A stretch of 64,000 nucleotides of DNA from Paracoccus sp. MC1862 (GTDB taxonomy: Bacteria; Pseudomonadota; Alphaproteobacteria; Rhodobacterales; Rhodobacteraceae), in contig NZ_CP067227.1 in the NCBI RefSeq assembly GCF_016617715.1, positions 1 to 64,000 of the forward strand. The letters are read 5' to 3'. A program made the translations under genes and the position numbers. Below are positions 50,454-58,334 of this stretch, one piece after another; position 1 is the stretch's first letter; every line of letters begins with the position of its first letter. The notes under the pieces are model-generated. The model did not search any database, was not told where the DNA came from, and worked only from the letters and a program-made list of their open reading frames with translations.

Positions 50454-52974
50454 CGAGGACCTGATCGACCGCCGCCGCTTTGCCGACCTCGTGGAGGAGG
50501 CGCTGGCGATCATCCGCGCCCGCTGCCCCGACTGGACCGACCATTCCCCCGGCGATCCGGGGATCACCCTGGTCGAGGTCTATGCCTGGCTGACCGAGAC
50601 GATGCTTTACCGGCTGAACCGCCTGCCGGGGCGGCTGCATCTGGAACTGCTGAAGCTGCTGGGCGTCCTGCCGCTGCCGGCGGCGGCGGCCGAAACGCGG
50701 CTGCAGGCCACCCGCGCGGGCGACGACCTGCCCGCCGCCGAATGGCCCGAAGGGCTGCGGGTCTCGGACCCCGAGGGCAAGGTGATCTTTTCCACCTGCG
50801 CCCCCCTGCGCTTCGTGGAAGGCGAGACCGCCGCCGAGGTGCCCGCCGTCCAGGCCGAGCCGGTCGAGGGCGAGCTTCTGGGCCTTGGCACCGGCGAGGC
50901 CGGGCGCAGCTTCACCCTGCGCCGCGGCCCGGTGCCCCGCCCGCTGCCGGTGGCCGAGACCCTGCGGGTGGGCGTCGAATGGCCGGGCGGCGACGAGGTC
51001 CCGCCCGAGGCCCGGACCATCAGCCTGGAAGGCCGGGTCTTCGTGCTGTGGGACGAGGTGCCCGGCTTCCGTCCCGGCCAGCCGCCGCGCGCCTTTGTCG
51101 CCGACCGCACGACGGGGCGGATCACCTTCGCGCCGCTGTCGGGGGTGATCCGCGCGGGCGACGGCGGCGGCTTCGCCATCCCCCCGCGCGGGGCCGAGAT
51201 CCGGGCCTGGTATCTGGTCGGCGGCGGGCGCGCGGGCAACGTGCCGCCCGGCACCCTGACCCAGCTTCGCCAGCCGGTGCCGGGACTGTCGATCACCAAC
51301 CCCGCGCGGGCCACGGGCGGCGAGGATGCCGAAACCCCCGCCGCCTTCGTGGCGCGGGGCTCGGACGCGGTGCGGATGCCCGATTCCGCCATCACCGCCA
51401 GCGATTTCGAACGTGTCGCGCTGGCCGCGGGCGGCGTTGCCCGCGCCGGGGCTGAGGCGGAACTGGCGCTGTGGTCCTTCGGCCGCCCCGGCGTGGTCGA
51501 GGTCCGCATCGTCCCGCAGGTGTCCCCCGACCCCGAGACCGGCGCCGTGACCGAGGAGATGCTGGCCGCCCACCGGCAGGAACCTTTGCGCGAGCGGGTC
51601 GAAAAGCTGCTGGACGCCCATCGGCCGATCGGGGTCCGCGTCGCCGTGCGCTGGACCCGGTGCCGCCCCGTGGCGGTCGAGGCCCGGATCGCCGCCTCGC
51701 CGTCCGAGGACATCCCGGCGCTGGAACGGCGGGTGACGCGGCGGCTGAACGCGCTGCTGTCGCCCTTGGGCGGCTGGCCCGCCGGCAAGGCGCTGCGGAT
51801 TTCGGAAGTCTATGAGGCGATCCTGGCCGAGCCGGGCGTGCGCTATGCCGAAGGGGTCAGCCTTTCGACCACCGACAGGCCGGAAGGCCCGGTCGGCGCG
51901 CTGGTCGCCGACCCCAACCAGCCGCGCACGCTTTACGCGCTGATGGGTGACGGGCTTTACCGCTCGCTTGACGACGCGCAGGCCTGGGAACGGGTGGCGG
52001 GCGGCGAAGGGCTGCGGCCCCGGGCGCTGGCGACCGACCCGGACCTGCCGGGCTTCCTCGCGCTGGCACTGGAACGCCCCGACGGCCAGACCGAGCTGCG
52101 CAGTTCGCCCAGTTGCGGCGAGGAATGGACCGAGCTCGAGGTTCTGCCGAAACCCGTCCACGGCCTTGCCGTCACCACGCGGGAAGGCCGGCGCTGGCTG
52201 GTGATCGCCGGGGCCGAGGGCTGCCTGCAGCGCGACCTCGCCACCCCCGGCCTGCAGGCTGTCGAGGTCGGGCCGGGCGGCACCGGATTCTACGCCGCCG
52301 CCAGCGCGACCAGCGCCGCCGGCACCGGCTTCGTGGCGCTGGCCGCGCGCTCGGGCGGGGGGGTGTGGCTGTCGTCCCGCTGCGGCGCGGGCGGCAGCTT
52401 CCAGCAGCTTCCCGGCTCGCAGAACCTCGACATCCGGGCGCTGGCGTTTGCGCGCGACGGCGGGCAGCTCTGGCTCTGGGCCGCGGTCTGGGCCGAGGCC
52501 GGGCAGACCGGGACCGGGCCGATGCGGATCGCGGTGCGCGCGGACGGGCTGGACCCGCAGGGCTGGCAGCGTTTCCCCGAGGGCTGGAAGGGCGGATCGT
52601 GCATGGCCTTCGACGTGGCGGGGGGCCGCGTCGCGGCGGGCACGCGCGACGCGGGCGTGCTGATGCTGGATGCGGGCGGCGCCAAGCCCGCGTGGCGGGC
52701 GTCCCGGCTGACCTCGGGCCTGCCCATCGACAACGACCGGGCGCGGCTTCTGCCGGTGGCGGCGGTGGCGCTGCGGCCGGGCGGGCGGACCCTGCTGGCC
52801 GGCACCGCGCAGGGGCTGTCGCGGGGCGATCCCGAGGATCTGACCTTCACCCGCATCGAGGGCCGCCGCTTCACCGACCGCCTGCCGCTGCCGCCCGGCT
52901 GGCTGCCCTGCGCGGGCGCCCACCGGCTGCAGTTCGGCGCCGAACCCCCCGGAGGCGACGATGCAACCGGCTGA
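50446..52974 (+). CDS. Baseplate J-like protein fused to a C-terminal beta-propeller
   Basis: Large wedge protein (842 aa). Residues 1-480 are gpJ/gp6-like: LVEEALAIIRARCPDWTDHS, DPGITLVEVYAWLTETMLYR, NPARATGGEDAETPAAFVAR and RVTRRLNALLSPLGGWPAGK. From about residue 485 the sequence changes to repeated beta strands with BNR/WD-like phrases (TLYALMGDGLYRSLDDAQAW, RALATDPDLPGFLALALERP, GGVWLSSRCGAGGSFQQLPG, RVAAGTRDAGVLMLDAG, TLLAGTAQGLSRGDPEDLTF), indicating a propeller domain of about 350 residues. The usual gpJ ends near where the propeller begins. The propeller is predicted to hang from the baseplate rim, so contact with a target or anchor is likely. Confidence 0.9.
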   Translation: MRDEDLIDRRRFADLVEEALAIIRARCPDWTDHSPGDPGITLVEVYAWLTETMLYRLNRLPGRLHLELLKLLGVLPLPAAAAETRLQATRAGDDLPAAEWPEGLRVSDPEGKVIFSTCAPLRFVEGETAAEVPAVQAEPVEGELLGLGTGEAGRSFTLRRGPVPRPLPVAETLRVGVEWPGGDEVPPEARTISLEGRVFVLWDEVPGFRPGQPPRAFVADRTTGRITFAPLSGVIRAGDGGGFAIPPRGAEIRAWYLVGGGRAGNVPPGTLTQLRQPVPGLSITNPARATGGEDAETPAAFVARGSDAVRMPDSAITASDFERVALAAGGVARAGAEAELALWSFGRPGVVEVRIVPQVSPDPETGAVTEEMLAAHRQEPLRERVEKLLDAHRPIGVRVAVRWTRCRPVAVEARIAASPSEDIPALERRVTRRLNALLSPLGGWPAGKALRISEVYEAILAEPGVRYAEGVSLSTTDRPEGPVGALVADPNQPRTLYALMGDGLYRSLDDAQAWERVAGGEGLRPRALATDPDLPGFLALALERPDGQTELRSSPSCGEEWTELEVLPKPVHGLAVTTREGRRWLVIAGAEGCLQRDLATPGLQAVEVGPGGTGFYAAASATSAAGTGFVALAARSGGGVWLSSRCGAGGSFQQLPGSQNLDIRALAFARDGGQLWLWAAVWAEAGQTGTGPMRIAVRADGLDPQGWQRFPEGWKGGSCMAFDVAGGRVAAGTRDAGVLMLDAGGAKPAWRASRLTSGLPIDNDRARLLPVAAVALRPGGRTLLAGTAQGLSRGDPEDLTFTRIEGRRFTDRLPLPPGWLPCAGAHRLQFGAEPPGGDDATG

Positions 52975-53485
52975 GATCGCCCTGCTGCTGCCCGAGATCT
53001 ACCGCCGCGGGCTGACAGATGGCTCGGTCCTCGACGGGCTGCTCAATGTCATGGCGGCGCTGCACGGCTCGTTGGAAACGGCGATCGCCGATCCGGCGCT
53101 GCTGGCCGATCCCCGCCGCGCGCCCGACCGGCTGGTGCCGGTGCTGGCGGCATGGGTGGGCCTTGGCCGTTACCTGCAGACGGACCCCGGCGAGGACCGC
53201 CCCGCCGCCGGCGACCTGCGCGAACTGACCGCCGCCGCCGCCGCGCTCGGCCGCCGCGGCGGCTCGGCCGCGACCCTGCGCCGGTTCCTTGAAACCGCGA
53301 CCGGCGTGCAGGGCTTCGGCATCGAGGAAAGCGCCGGACGCCCGTTCCATTTCCGCGTCAGCATCCCGGCCGCCGCCCTGCCCCGGCTGGACCTCGTGCG
53401 GCGCATCATCGCGTTCGAGAAACCCGCCTTCACCACCTTTGAATTGGCGCCGATCCCCGACGCCGGCCCGCACCAAGGGAGTTGA
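52961..53485 (+). CDS. Phage tail protein I-like baseplate component
   Basis: gpI/Afp12-like protein (174 aa). LLPEIYRRGLTDGSVLDGLL, PDRLVPVLAAWVGLGRYLQT, GGSAATLRRFLETATGVQGF and RIIAFEKPAFTTFELAPI follow the usual helical head and small C-terminal domain of tail protein I. It stabilises the gpJ wedge. The gene overlaps the gpJ gene by 14 bp. Short tail-fibre genes that usually follow gpI are absent. Confidence 0.85.
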   Translation: MQPAEIALLLPEIYRRGLTDGSVLDGLLNVMAALHGSLETAIADPALLADPRRAPDRLVPVLAAWVGLGRYLQTDPGEDRPAAGDLRELTAAAAALGRRGGSAATLRRFLETATGVQGFGIEESAGRPFHFRVSIPAAALPRLDLVRRIIAFEKPAFTTFELAPIPDAGPHQGS

Positions 53486-53488
53486 CCG

Positions 53489-54652
53489 ATGCCTTCCTTC
53501 CAGATCACCGAAGCGCCTTCGCGCCTTGAGATGGGGGCACCCGATGCAAGCGGGGTGACGCCGCCCGCCAAGGCCACGTTTCTGGTCCGCAACATGGCGC
53601 CATCGGCGCAGGTGGGCCGCATCACCGTCGAGCCGCTGGACGGCGCCCGCCCCGAATGGTTCGAGATCGCGGGCGCCCCCGCCACCTCGCCCGGCAAGAT
53701 CGAGCGCGACTTCGTCTACGGCGGCAACCAGAGCATCGAGGTGACGGTGCGCCCGCCCCCGAACGCGCCCGCGGGCAACCACGGCTTCCGCCTGCGGGTC
53801 GCCGCCGAAAGCGACCCCGACGCCGATTTCGTGCAGGGACCTGCGGTCGCCTTCACCCTGGCCGCGCCGCCCGCCGCGCCCGCGCCGAAGAAGAAGATCC
53901 CCTGGTGGATCTTCGCCGCCGCCGCCGCGATGGTGGTGCTGCTGGCGGGCGTCGGGGCCTTCATGTTCATGCGCGCCCCCGCCACCCCGGTCCCCGAGGG
54001 CCTTGTCGGCCAGCGCGCCGAGAACGCCGCCTCGGCGGTGGTCGAGGCCATCGACCGCGGCGTTACCTTCGCCCTGTCGCGCGAGGGCACGGGCGAGCCC
54101 CTGACGGTGATCTCGACCCGCCCCGCGGCCGGTTCCGGCGTGGACGAGGACGAGTTCGTGGCGCTGACGGTGCGCATTCCCGACGGTCCCTGCGATTCGC
54201 TGATCTGCCGCTTTCCCGACGCCCGCTTTCCCTCCGCGACCGTGAAGGCGCTGGCCCCCTTGGGATTCGACGTGAAATACGCGCCGGCCCTGACGGTCGC
54301 CCAGGGCGAGGTCCGGGTGGATGCCGCGCGGATCGAGGAGATCAGGAACGCCGCGCCCCCCGTCCCGGTGGTGCGGATGCCCCGCCTGGCGGGGTTGACG
54401 GTGGATCAGGCGCGGCAGCAACTGGCCGATCTGGGGCTGGGGATGAACCTGACCTCGGTCACCGATGGTCCCGAGGACGGGCGGGTCCACCGCACCGCAC
54501 CGGAGGGTCCGACCGAGCTTCCCGCGGGCAGCATCGTCCAGGTCTTCTACCGCAGCGAGCCCTGCATCGGCAGGCGCTGTCTTTTCCTGCAGGACATGGT
54601 GGTGGCGCCCAAGTTCATGGACGGCGTCATCATGCAAAGGCTGCCGCAGTGA
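53489..54652 (+). CDS. Bitopic membrane protein with PASTA-like repeats in CIS operon
   Basis: Protein of 387 aa. Residues 1-125 form an Ig-like beta domain (FLVRNMAPSAQVGRITVEPL, QSIEVTVRPPPNAPAGNHGF). A single membrane helix (about 137-161, IPWWIFAAAAAMVVLLAGVG) is preceded by PAPKKK, predicting the N-terminus inside and C-terminus in the periplasm. The periplasmic part has two PASTA-like units (about 168-230; and 295-350, with LAGLTVDQARQQLADLGLGM). It starts 3 bp after gpI, so it is co-transcribed. PASTA domains bind peptidoglycan or muropeptides. An anchor fixing the baseplate to the inner membrane is the natural reading, but this is inference. Confidence 0.8.
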   Translation: MPSFQITEAPSRLEMGAPDASGVTPPAKATFLVRNMAPSAQVGRITVEPLDGARPEWFEIAGAPATSPGKIERDFVYGGNQSIEVTVRPPPNAPAGNHGFRLRVAAESDPDADFVQGPAVAFTLAAPPAAPAPKKKIPWWIFAAAAAMVVLLAGVGAFMFMRAPATPVPEGLVGQRAENAASAVVEAIDRGVTFALSREGTGEPLTVISTRPAAGSGVDEDEFVALTVRIPDGPCDSLICRFPDARFPSATVKALAPLGFDVKYAPALTVAQGEVRVDAARIEEIRNAAPPVPVVRMPRLAGLTVDQARQQLADLGLGMNLTSVTDGPEDGRVHRTAPEGPTELPAGSIVQVFYRSEPCIGRRCLFLQDMVVAPKFMDGVIMQRLPQ

Positions 54653-54686
54653 CCGCCGCGGACCGCCCCCCACGGGATGGCGGATC

Positions 54687-55175
54687 ATGCGCAAGGGCCT
54701 GATCACGCTGGCGCTGTTCGGGTTGCTGTTCGTGGCGCTGATGGTCTTCGCGCCGCGCCCGCAGGGCGGGGACGCGCCGCCGCGCTGGACCGAAGGGCTT
54801 GGCCGGCTGCTGGGCGGCTTCGCGCCGCGGGTCCGCAGCCTCGGCGGCCAGACCGCCTTCGCCCTTGCCGCCGGCGCCGTCCATGAGGCCGAGGTGCCCG
54901 CCGCGCCGGGCAAGGACCTGCGCCTGCTGACCCTGCGCCACCGCGACGGCGGCGCGGCGCGCGTGACCTTCGCCTGCCGCCCGACCCCCGCCGACGAGAC
55001 CTGCGAAGGAGAGGAGGAGGAAGCCTGCCTCGGCCTGCCGCTTCACCCCGCCTGCGGGGCGCAGATCGACAAGGGCGACCGGGGCGAGGAGATATCCTTC
55101 ACCGTGGGTCCGGGCGGCGGCCGAATCACCATCGCGGCGGGCGAAACCGCCCTGCGCGTCGAGGTGGCGCAGTGA
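54687..55175 (+). CDS. Membrane-anchored periplasmic protein, last gene of CIS operon
   Basis: Protein of 162 aa with an N-terminal hydrophobic helix (KGLITLALFGLLFVALMVFA) followed by a beta-rich domain containing four Cys (FACRPTPADETCEGEEEEAC, LHPACG). The Cys are probably disulphide-bonded, consistent with a periplasmic location. No known family. It lies 34 bp after the PASTA-like protein and ends the plus-strand operon. Confidence 0.7.
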   Translation: MRKGLITLALFGLLFVALMVFAPRPQGGDAPPRWTEGLGRLLGGFAPRVRSLGGQTAFALAAGAVHEAEVPAAPGKDLRLLTLRHRDGGAARVTFACRPTPADETCEGEEEEACLGLPLHPACGAQIDKGDRGEEISFTVGPGGGRITIAAGETALRVEVAQ

Positions 55176-55269
55176 CGCGGCCTGCTGCTGCGGGTCGGCG
55201 CGCCCCTCCGGCTCGCCGCTGCTGCGCCGTCGCCTTCCCCCCGGCAGGTGAGGCCCCTCGCCCGGCCGC

Positions 55270-56187
55270 TCAGAAGCGGACGCACCGGGCAACGGCGCCG
55301 TGGCTGCTGGGGTCCGAGGCGTCGCTGCCGTGCAGCACGTATTCCCCGTTCTGCAGCTCGATTTCGACCGCGTCGGCGATGTCGTCGAAACTGCCCCAGA
55401 CCCGGACGAGGTAGCAGAAGCCCTCGCCTTCCTTCATCCCCAGCGGCAGGGGCGCGTCGCCCGCGACCCATGGCGCGGCGGGGTTGCCCGCCGGGGGCAG
55501 GACCCGTTCCCGCGGGCCGCAGAGCGCGGGGTCCGAGGACAGGCCGAACTGCCCGAACTCGGGCGCGAGGCGGCTGGCCGCAAGGACGGCATAGGCGCTG
55601 GGATAGCCCGTCGCCGGCTCGGGCAGGGCGCCCGAGACGATGCCGACCAGCCGGCCGTTCTCGGCCAGGGTGACGCGGCCGCCGCTCATCCCGCTGGTGG
55701 TGACGGCGTCGCTTTCCAGCAGGCCCTTGGGGTCCGGCTCGATGGTGGCGAGGATGCCCATGCGCTCGGAGGGCTGGCCGGTGGCGCTGCGCAGGGGAAA
55801 GCCCGCGGCGATCACCTGGGCGCGCTTGTGGCGCGGCTCGACCGGGCAGAACTGCACATGCTCGGCCCCGGCAAGCCCCGGATATTTCAGCAATGCCGCG
55901 TCATAGGCGCCGCTGAGGCTTTGGACGGTCATCTGACTCTTGGGGGTCAGCGCATGGCCGAGGCTGCCCGCGCAGGTGGTGGCATCGCTCAGGCCCGCCG
56001 CGGTTCCCAGCACGACATGCTTCGCCGTCAGCACCATGCCGTCCGGCGAGATGACGACGCCCGTTCCCCGGCGCGCATTGCCGCCGGGTTCGGAACATTC
56101 GACATGGACGATGGTGGGGTCCAGCGCGTCCGCCTGCGCGGGGGCGGGCAACAGCAGCGCCAGCGCGGCGATGGTCAGGGGTTTCAT
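55270..56187 (-). CDS. Secreted trypsin-like serine protease
   Basis: Exported chymotrypsin-fold protease (305 aa). Signal peptide MKPLTIAALALLLPAPAQA; catalytic His57 in LTAKHVV, Asp96 in AYDAALLKY, Ser168 in TTSGMSGGRV. After about residue 230 a C-terminal beta domain follows with GEGFCYLVRVWGSFDDIADA. It overlaps the chitinase-protease gene upstream by 4 bp and converges with the CIS operon. It may process or activate envelope proteins. Confidence 0.88.
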   Translation of the reverse strand: MKPLTIAALALLLPAPAQADALDPTIVHVECSEPGGNARRGTGVVISPDGMVLTAKHVVLGTAAGLSDATTCAGSLGHALTPKSQMTVQSLSGAYDAALLKYPGLAGAEHVQFCPVEPRHKRAQVIAAGFPLRSATGQPSERMGILATIEPDPKGLLESDAVTTSGMSGGRVTLAENGRLVGIVSGALPEPATGYPSAYAVLAASRLAPEFGQFGLSSDPALCGPRERVLPPAGNPAAPWVAGDAPLPLGMKEGEGFCYLVRVWGSFDDIADAVEIELQNGEYVLHGSDASDPSSHGAVARCVRF

Positions 56188-58070
56188 GGCTGCGGCTCCT
56201 CAAGCCAGCCCGCGATGGTCGCAAGGCGCGGGGGGGTGATGCGGGTGCAGGCGTTGAATCGCGACCAGTTGCCCGACCCGTGCAGCCCGTTGGTGTGGAC
56301 GCAGGTGATCCGGTAATCCTCGCCGGTGTAGACCGGCGAGCCGCTGGTGCCCCCGAAGGTGTCGTTCTCGTAAAAGGCCTTGTCGGATTCAAGCACGCGG
56401 AACTGGTCGAGGCTGACCCATTGCCGGCCCGGCGGCGCCTTGTCGGCGGCATAGCCCTGCACGGTCGAGGGCTGGCCGAAGGCCGCGTCCGGCAGCGCCG
56501 CCACCCCGAACCAGCCGGTGCGCTGGCCGATGTCGCAATCCAGCCGGATCGCGCCCAGGTCGTAAAGCCGCGAATCCGATACGAAGAATGACGCGGTCCA
56601 TCCCCGCAGTGCGTAAAGCCGGGTGGCCTTGCAGGCGCCGAAGGGCTTCGAGCCGGTGTTGCGGCCGGGAAAGACCTCGAAATCGGCATACCAGCTTCCC
56701 ATCGCGGTGCCGCCATGGACGCAATGCCCGGCGGTCAGCACCATGTCGGGGGCGATCATGGCCCCGGTGCAGAGGCTCTGTCCCAGCCCCGCGCGCTTGC
56801 GGAACAGGATCTGGACGATGGCGCGGGACGGAAAGGCGGTGGTGTCGAGGACCGCCACCCGGTCGTCATCCCCGATCACGGTGAAGGGGATGAAGCTGCC
56901 GCCCTCATAGCGTCCTTCGGCGGTCTCATAGGCGGAATAGGTGCCGCCTGCGGCTGCGAAATCCGTCTGCTCGCCGATGTCGAGCGTCTCGGTCCCCGCC
57001 TCGCCGCTGCCGGTGACGGGATCGAGGACCGGGACCGCGGCCGGGGCGGTCCCGGCAAGGTCATGCCCGACGCCCTGGTCGCCCTCGCCGGAAAAGGGGG
57101 CGGCGGCCATTTCCGTGTCCTCGGCGTTGCGCCATTCCTCGGGGTCGGTGATGGCGTAGAAGGTGTCCTCGTCCAGCACGCCCGTGGGTTCGAGGCCGCG
57201 GCTTTCCTGGTAATCGCGCAGCGCCTGCGCCGCCGCCTCCTCGCCGCCGGATTCGATGGCGCCCGCCTCGGCGAAGCCCTCGTCCACGAGGATGCGTTCC
57301 AGCGCCTGTTGGGCGTCCAGCGGCTCGTCGATCCCGGCGGTCTCGACCGCCGCGGTTTCATCGGGAAAGGGAGGGCGGTCGCGGTAGATGCCCGACCAGA
57401 TGCGGTTGTGCCACAGGATCGCCTGGTCCAGCCCCTCCATCCGGGGGCCGTTGACCAGCCGGCGAATGCCGGGGCGGTCGTTCAGGTCGGCGGGGCGGTT
57501 GATCTGCCGCGCCGACCAGTAGGCGGCGGCGGCCTCCAGCCCCGGTCCCGGCTGCCGCGCAAGGTCGGGCTGCTGTTCCAGCGGCAGGCCGATCTCCTCG
57601 CCGCGCAGGCGATAGTTGGTGCGCCCGGTCAACTGGATATAGCCCGAGCCGCGATAGGCCCAGCCGTCGCCGGTCTCGGGGCCGCCGTTGCCCAGACGGT
57701 TGCGGTAAACCCAGTTGGCGATGGCCTCGGGTTGGCCGCCGAGCGCCTCGGCCTTGGCGGGCGTCACCGTCCTGCGGCTGAAGACCTGGGTCAGCCGGCG
57801 GGCGGAATAGTTCATGTTCTCGTCCAGCCGCCGCAGCCCGCCGGTCTCGGTCATGACCTGGGCCAGGAAATGCGACAACCGCAGCCGGCTGTCGATGTCA
57901 TGGGCGTCCAGCATTCCCTGGTTCTGGACAAGCGCCTCGACCAGCGGGGCCGCGGCGCGGGGCGAGACCTTGCGGATCTCGTCCCCGGTGACGAAATCCT
58001 GCGCCGCCGCCCCGCCCCGGACAAGGGCTGCGGCGGACAGCAGGGCAACAAGGGCGGCGGTGCGGAACAT
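56184..58070 (-). CDS. Secreted GH19 chitinase/endolysin fused to a trypsin-like protease
   Basis: Exported two-enzyme protein (628 aa). A signal peptide (FRTAALVALLSAAALVRGG) is followed by a GH19-type domain (about 30-230): LSHFLAQVMTETGGLRRLDE with candidate catalytic Glu75, and WAYRGSGYIQLTGRTNYRL. A short helical unit (about 250-312, RDYQESRGLEPTGVLDEDTF) looks like a peptidoglycan-binding domain. Residues 395-628 are a complete trypsin-like protease: His449 in VLTAGHCVHGG, Asp504 in LYDLGAIRLD, Ser578 in GGTSGSPVYTG. Joining cell-wall and peptide-bond hydrolysis in one chain is unusual. It sits beside the CIS and could be cargo, a local wall opener for assembly, or an independent secreted toxin. 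Confidence 0.9.
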   Translation of the reverse strand: MFRTAALVALLSAAALVRGGAAAQDFVTGDEIRKVSPRAAAPLVEALVQNQGMLDAHDIDSRLRLSHFLAQVMTETGGLRRLDENMNYSARRLTQVFSRRTVTPAKAEALGGQPEAIANWVYRNRLGNGGPETGDGWAYRGSGYIQLTGRTNYRLRGEEIGLPLEQQPDLARQPGPGLEAAAAYWSARQINRPADLNDRPGIRRLVNGPRMEGLDQAILWHNRIWSGIYRDRPPFPDETAAVETAGIDEPLDAQQALERILVDEGFAEAGAIESGGEEAAAQALRDYQESRGLEPTGVLDEDTFYAITDPEEWRNAEDTEMAAAPFSGEGDQGVGHDLAGTAPAAVPVLDPVTGSGEAGTETLDIGEQTDFAAAGGTYSAYETAEGRYEGGSFIPFTVIGDDDRVAVLDTTAFPSRAIVQILFRKRAGLGQSLCTGAMIAPDMVLTAGHCVHGGTAMGSWYADFEVFPGRNTGSKPFGACKATRLYALRGWTASFFVSDSRLYDLGAIRLDCDIGQRTGWFGVAALPDAAFGQPSTVQGYAADKAPPGRQWVSLDQFRVLESDKAFYENDTFGGTSGSPVYTGEDYRITCVHTNGLHGSGNWSRFNACTRITPPRLATIAGWLEEPQP

Positions 58071-58142
58071 CTGGAACCCCCATGGGAAAGGCCATGCGAG
58101 GGCACCGCGCGGGCGCGGCGGCCTGCCGGCGGGCGGGATCGT

Positions 58143-58313
58143 TCAGTAGCAGTTGCAGCCGGTCGGACGTCCGTTCCCGTCGGCGGTGGGGGAACAGCAC
58201 TGCTGCCCTGTCGGCAGGATGCAGCAGATGTTCCCCGCCGCCTGCGGGACCGGGCAGCCGGTGACCGGCGCGGGTGAAAGTCCAAGGAATGCGGATAACA
58301 GGAAGGTGATCAT
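58143..58313 (-). CDS. Tiny Cys-rich lipoprotein
   Basis: A 56-residue protein starting at ATG 58313 with GGAGG 5 bp upstream. A short signal ends in the lipobox-like VTGC, giving a mature part of about 33 residues with seven further-conserved-looking Cys-containing positions including two CC pairs (NICCILPTG, QQCCSPTAD) and a CNCY end. It probably folds through disulphides on the outer leaflet. No family recognised. It lies between the chitinase-protease and the beta-propeller gene on the same strand. Confidence 0.6.
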   Translation of the reverse strand: MITFLLSAFLGLSPAPVTGCPVPQAAGNICCILPTGQQCCSPTADGNGRPTGCNCY

Positions 58314-58334
58314 GCGAGCCTCCAACTCTCCAGA

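Noticed and set aside
44309..55175. Prophage remnant
   Set aside because: Only tail-type genes are present; no terminase, capsid, portal, lysis or integrase genes, and the terminal genes encode membrane proteins typical of neither phage nor pyocin.
44309..55175. Type VI secretion system
   Set aside because: There is one sheath protein of phage/Afp type rather than TssB/TssC, and no TssJ, TssL, TssM or ClpV-like gene.
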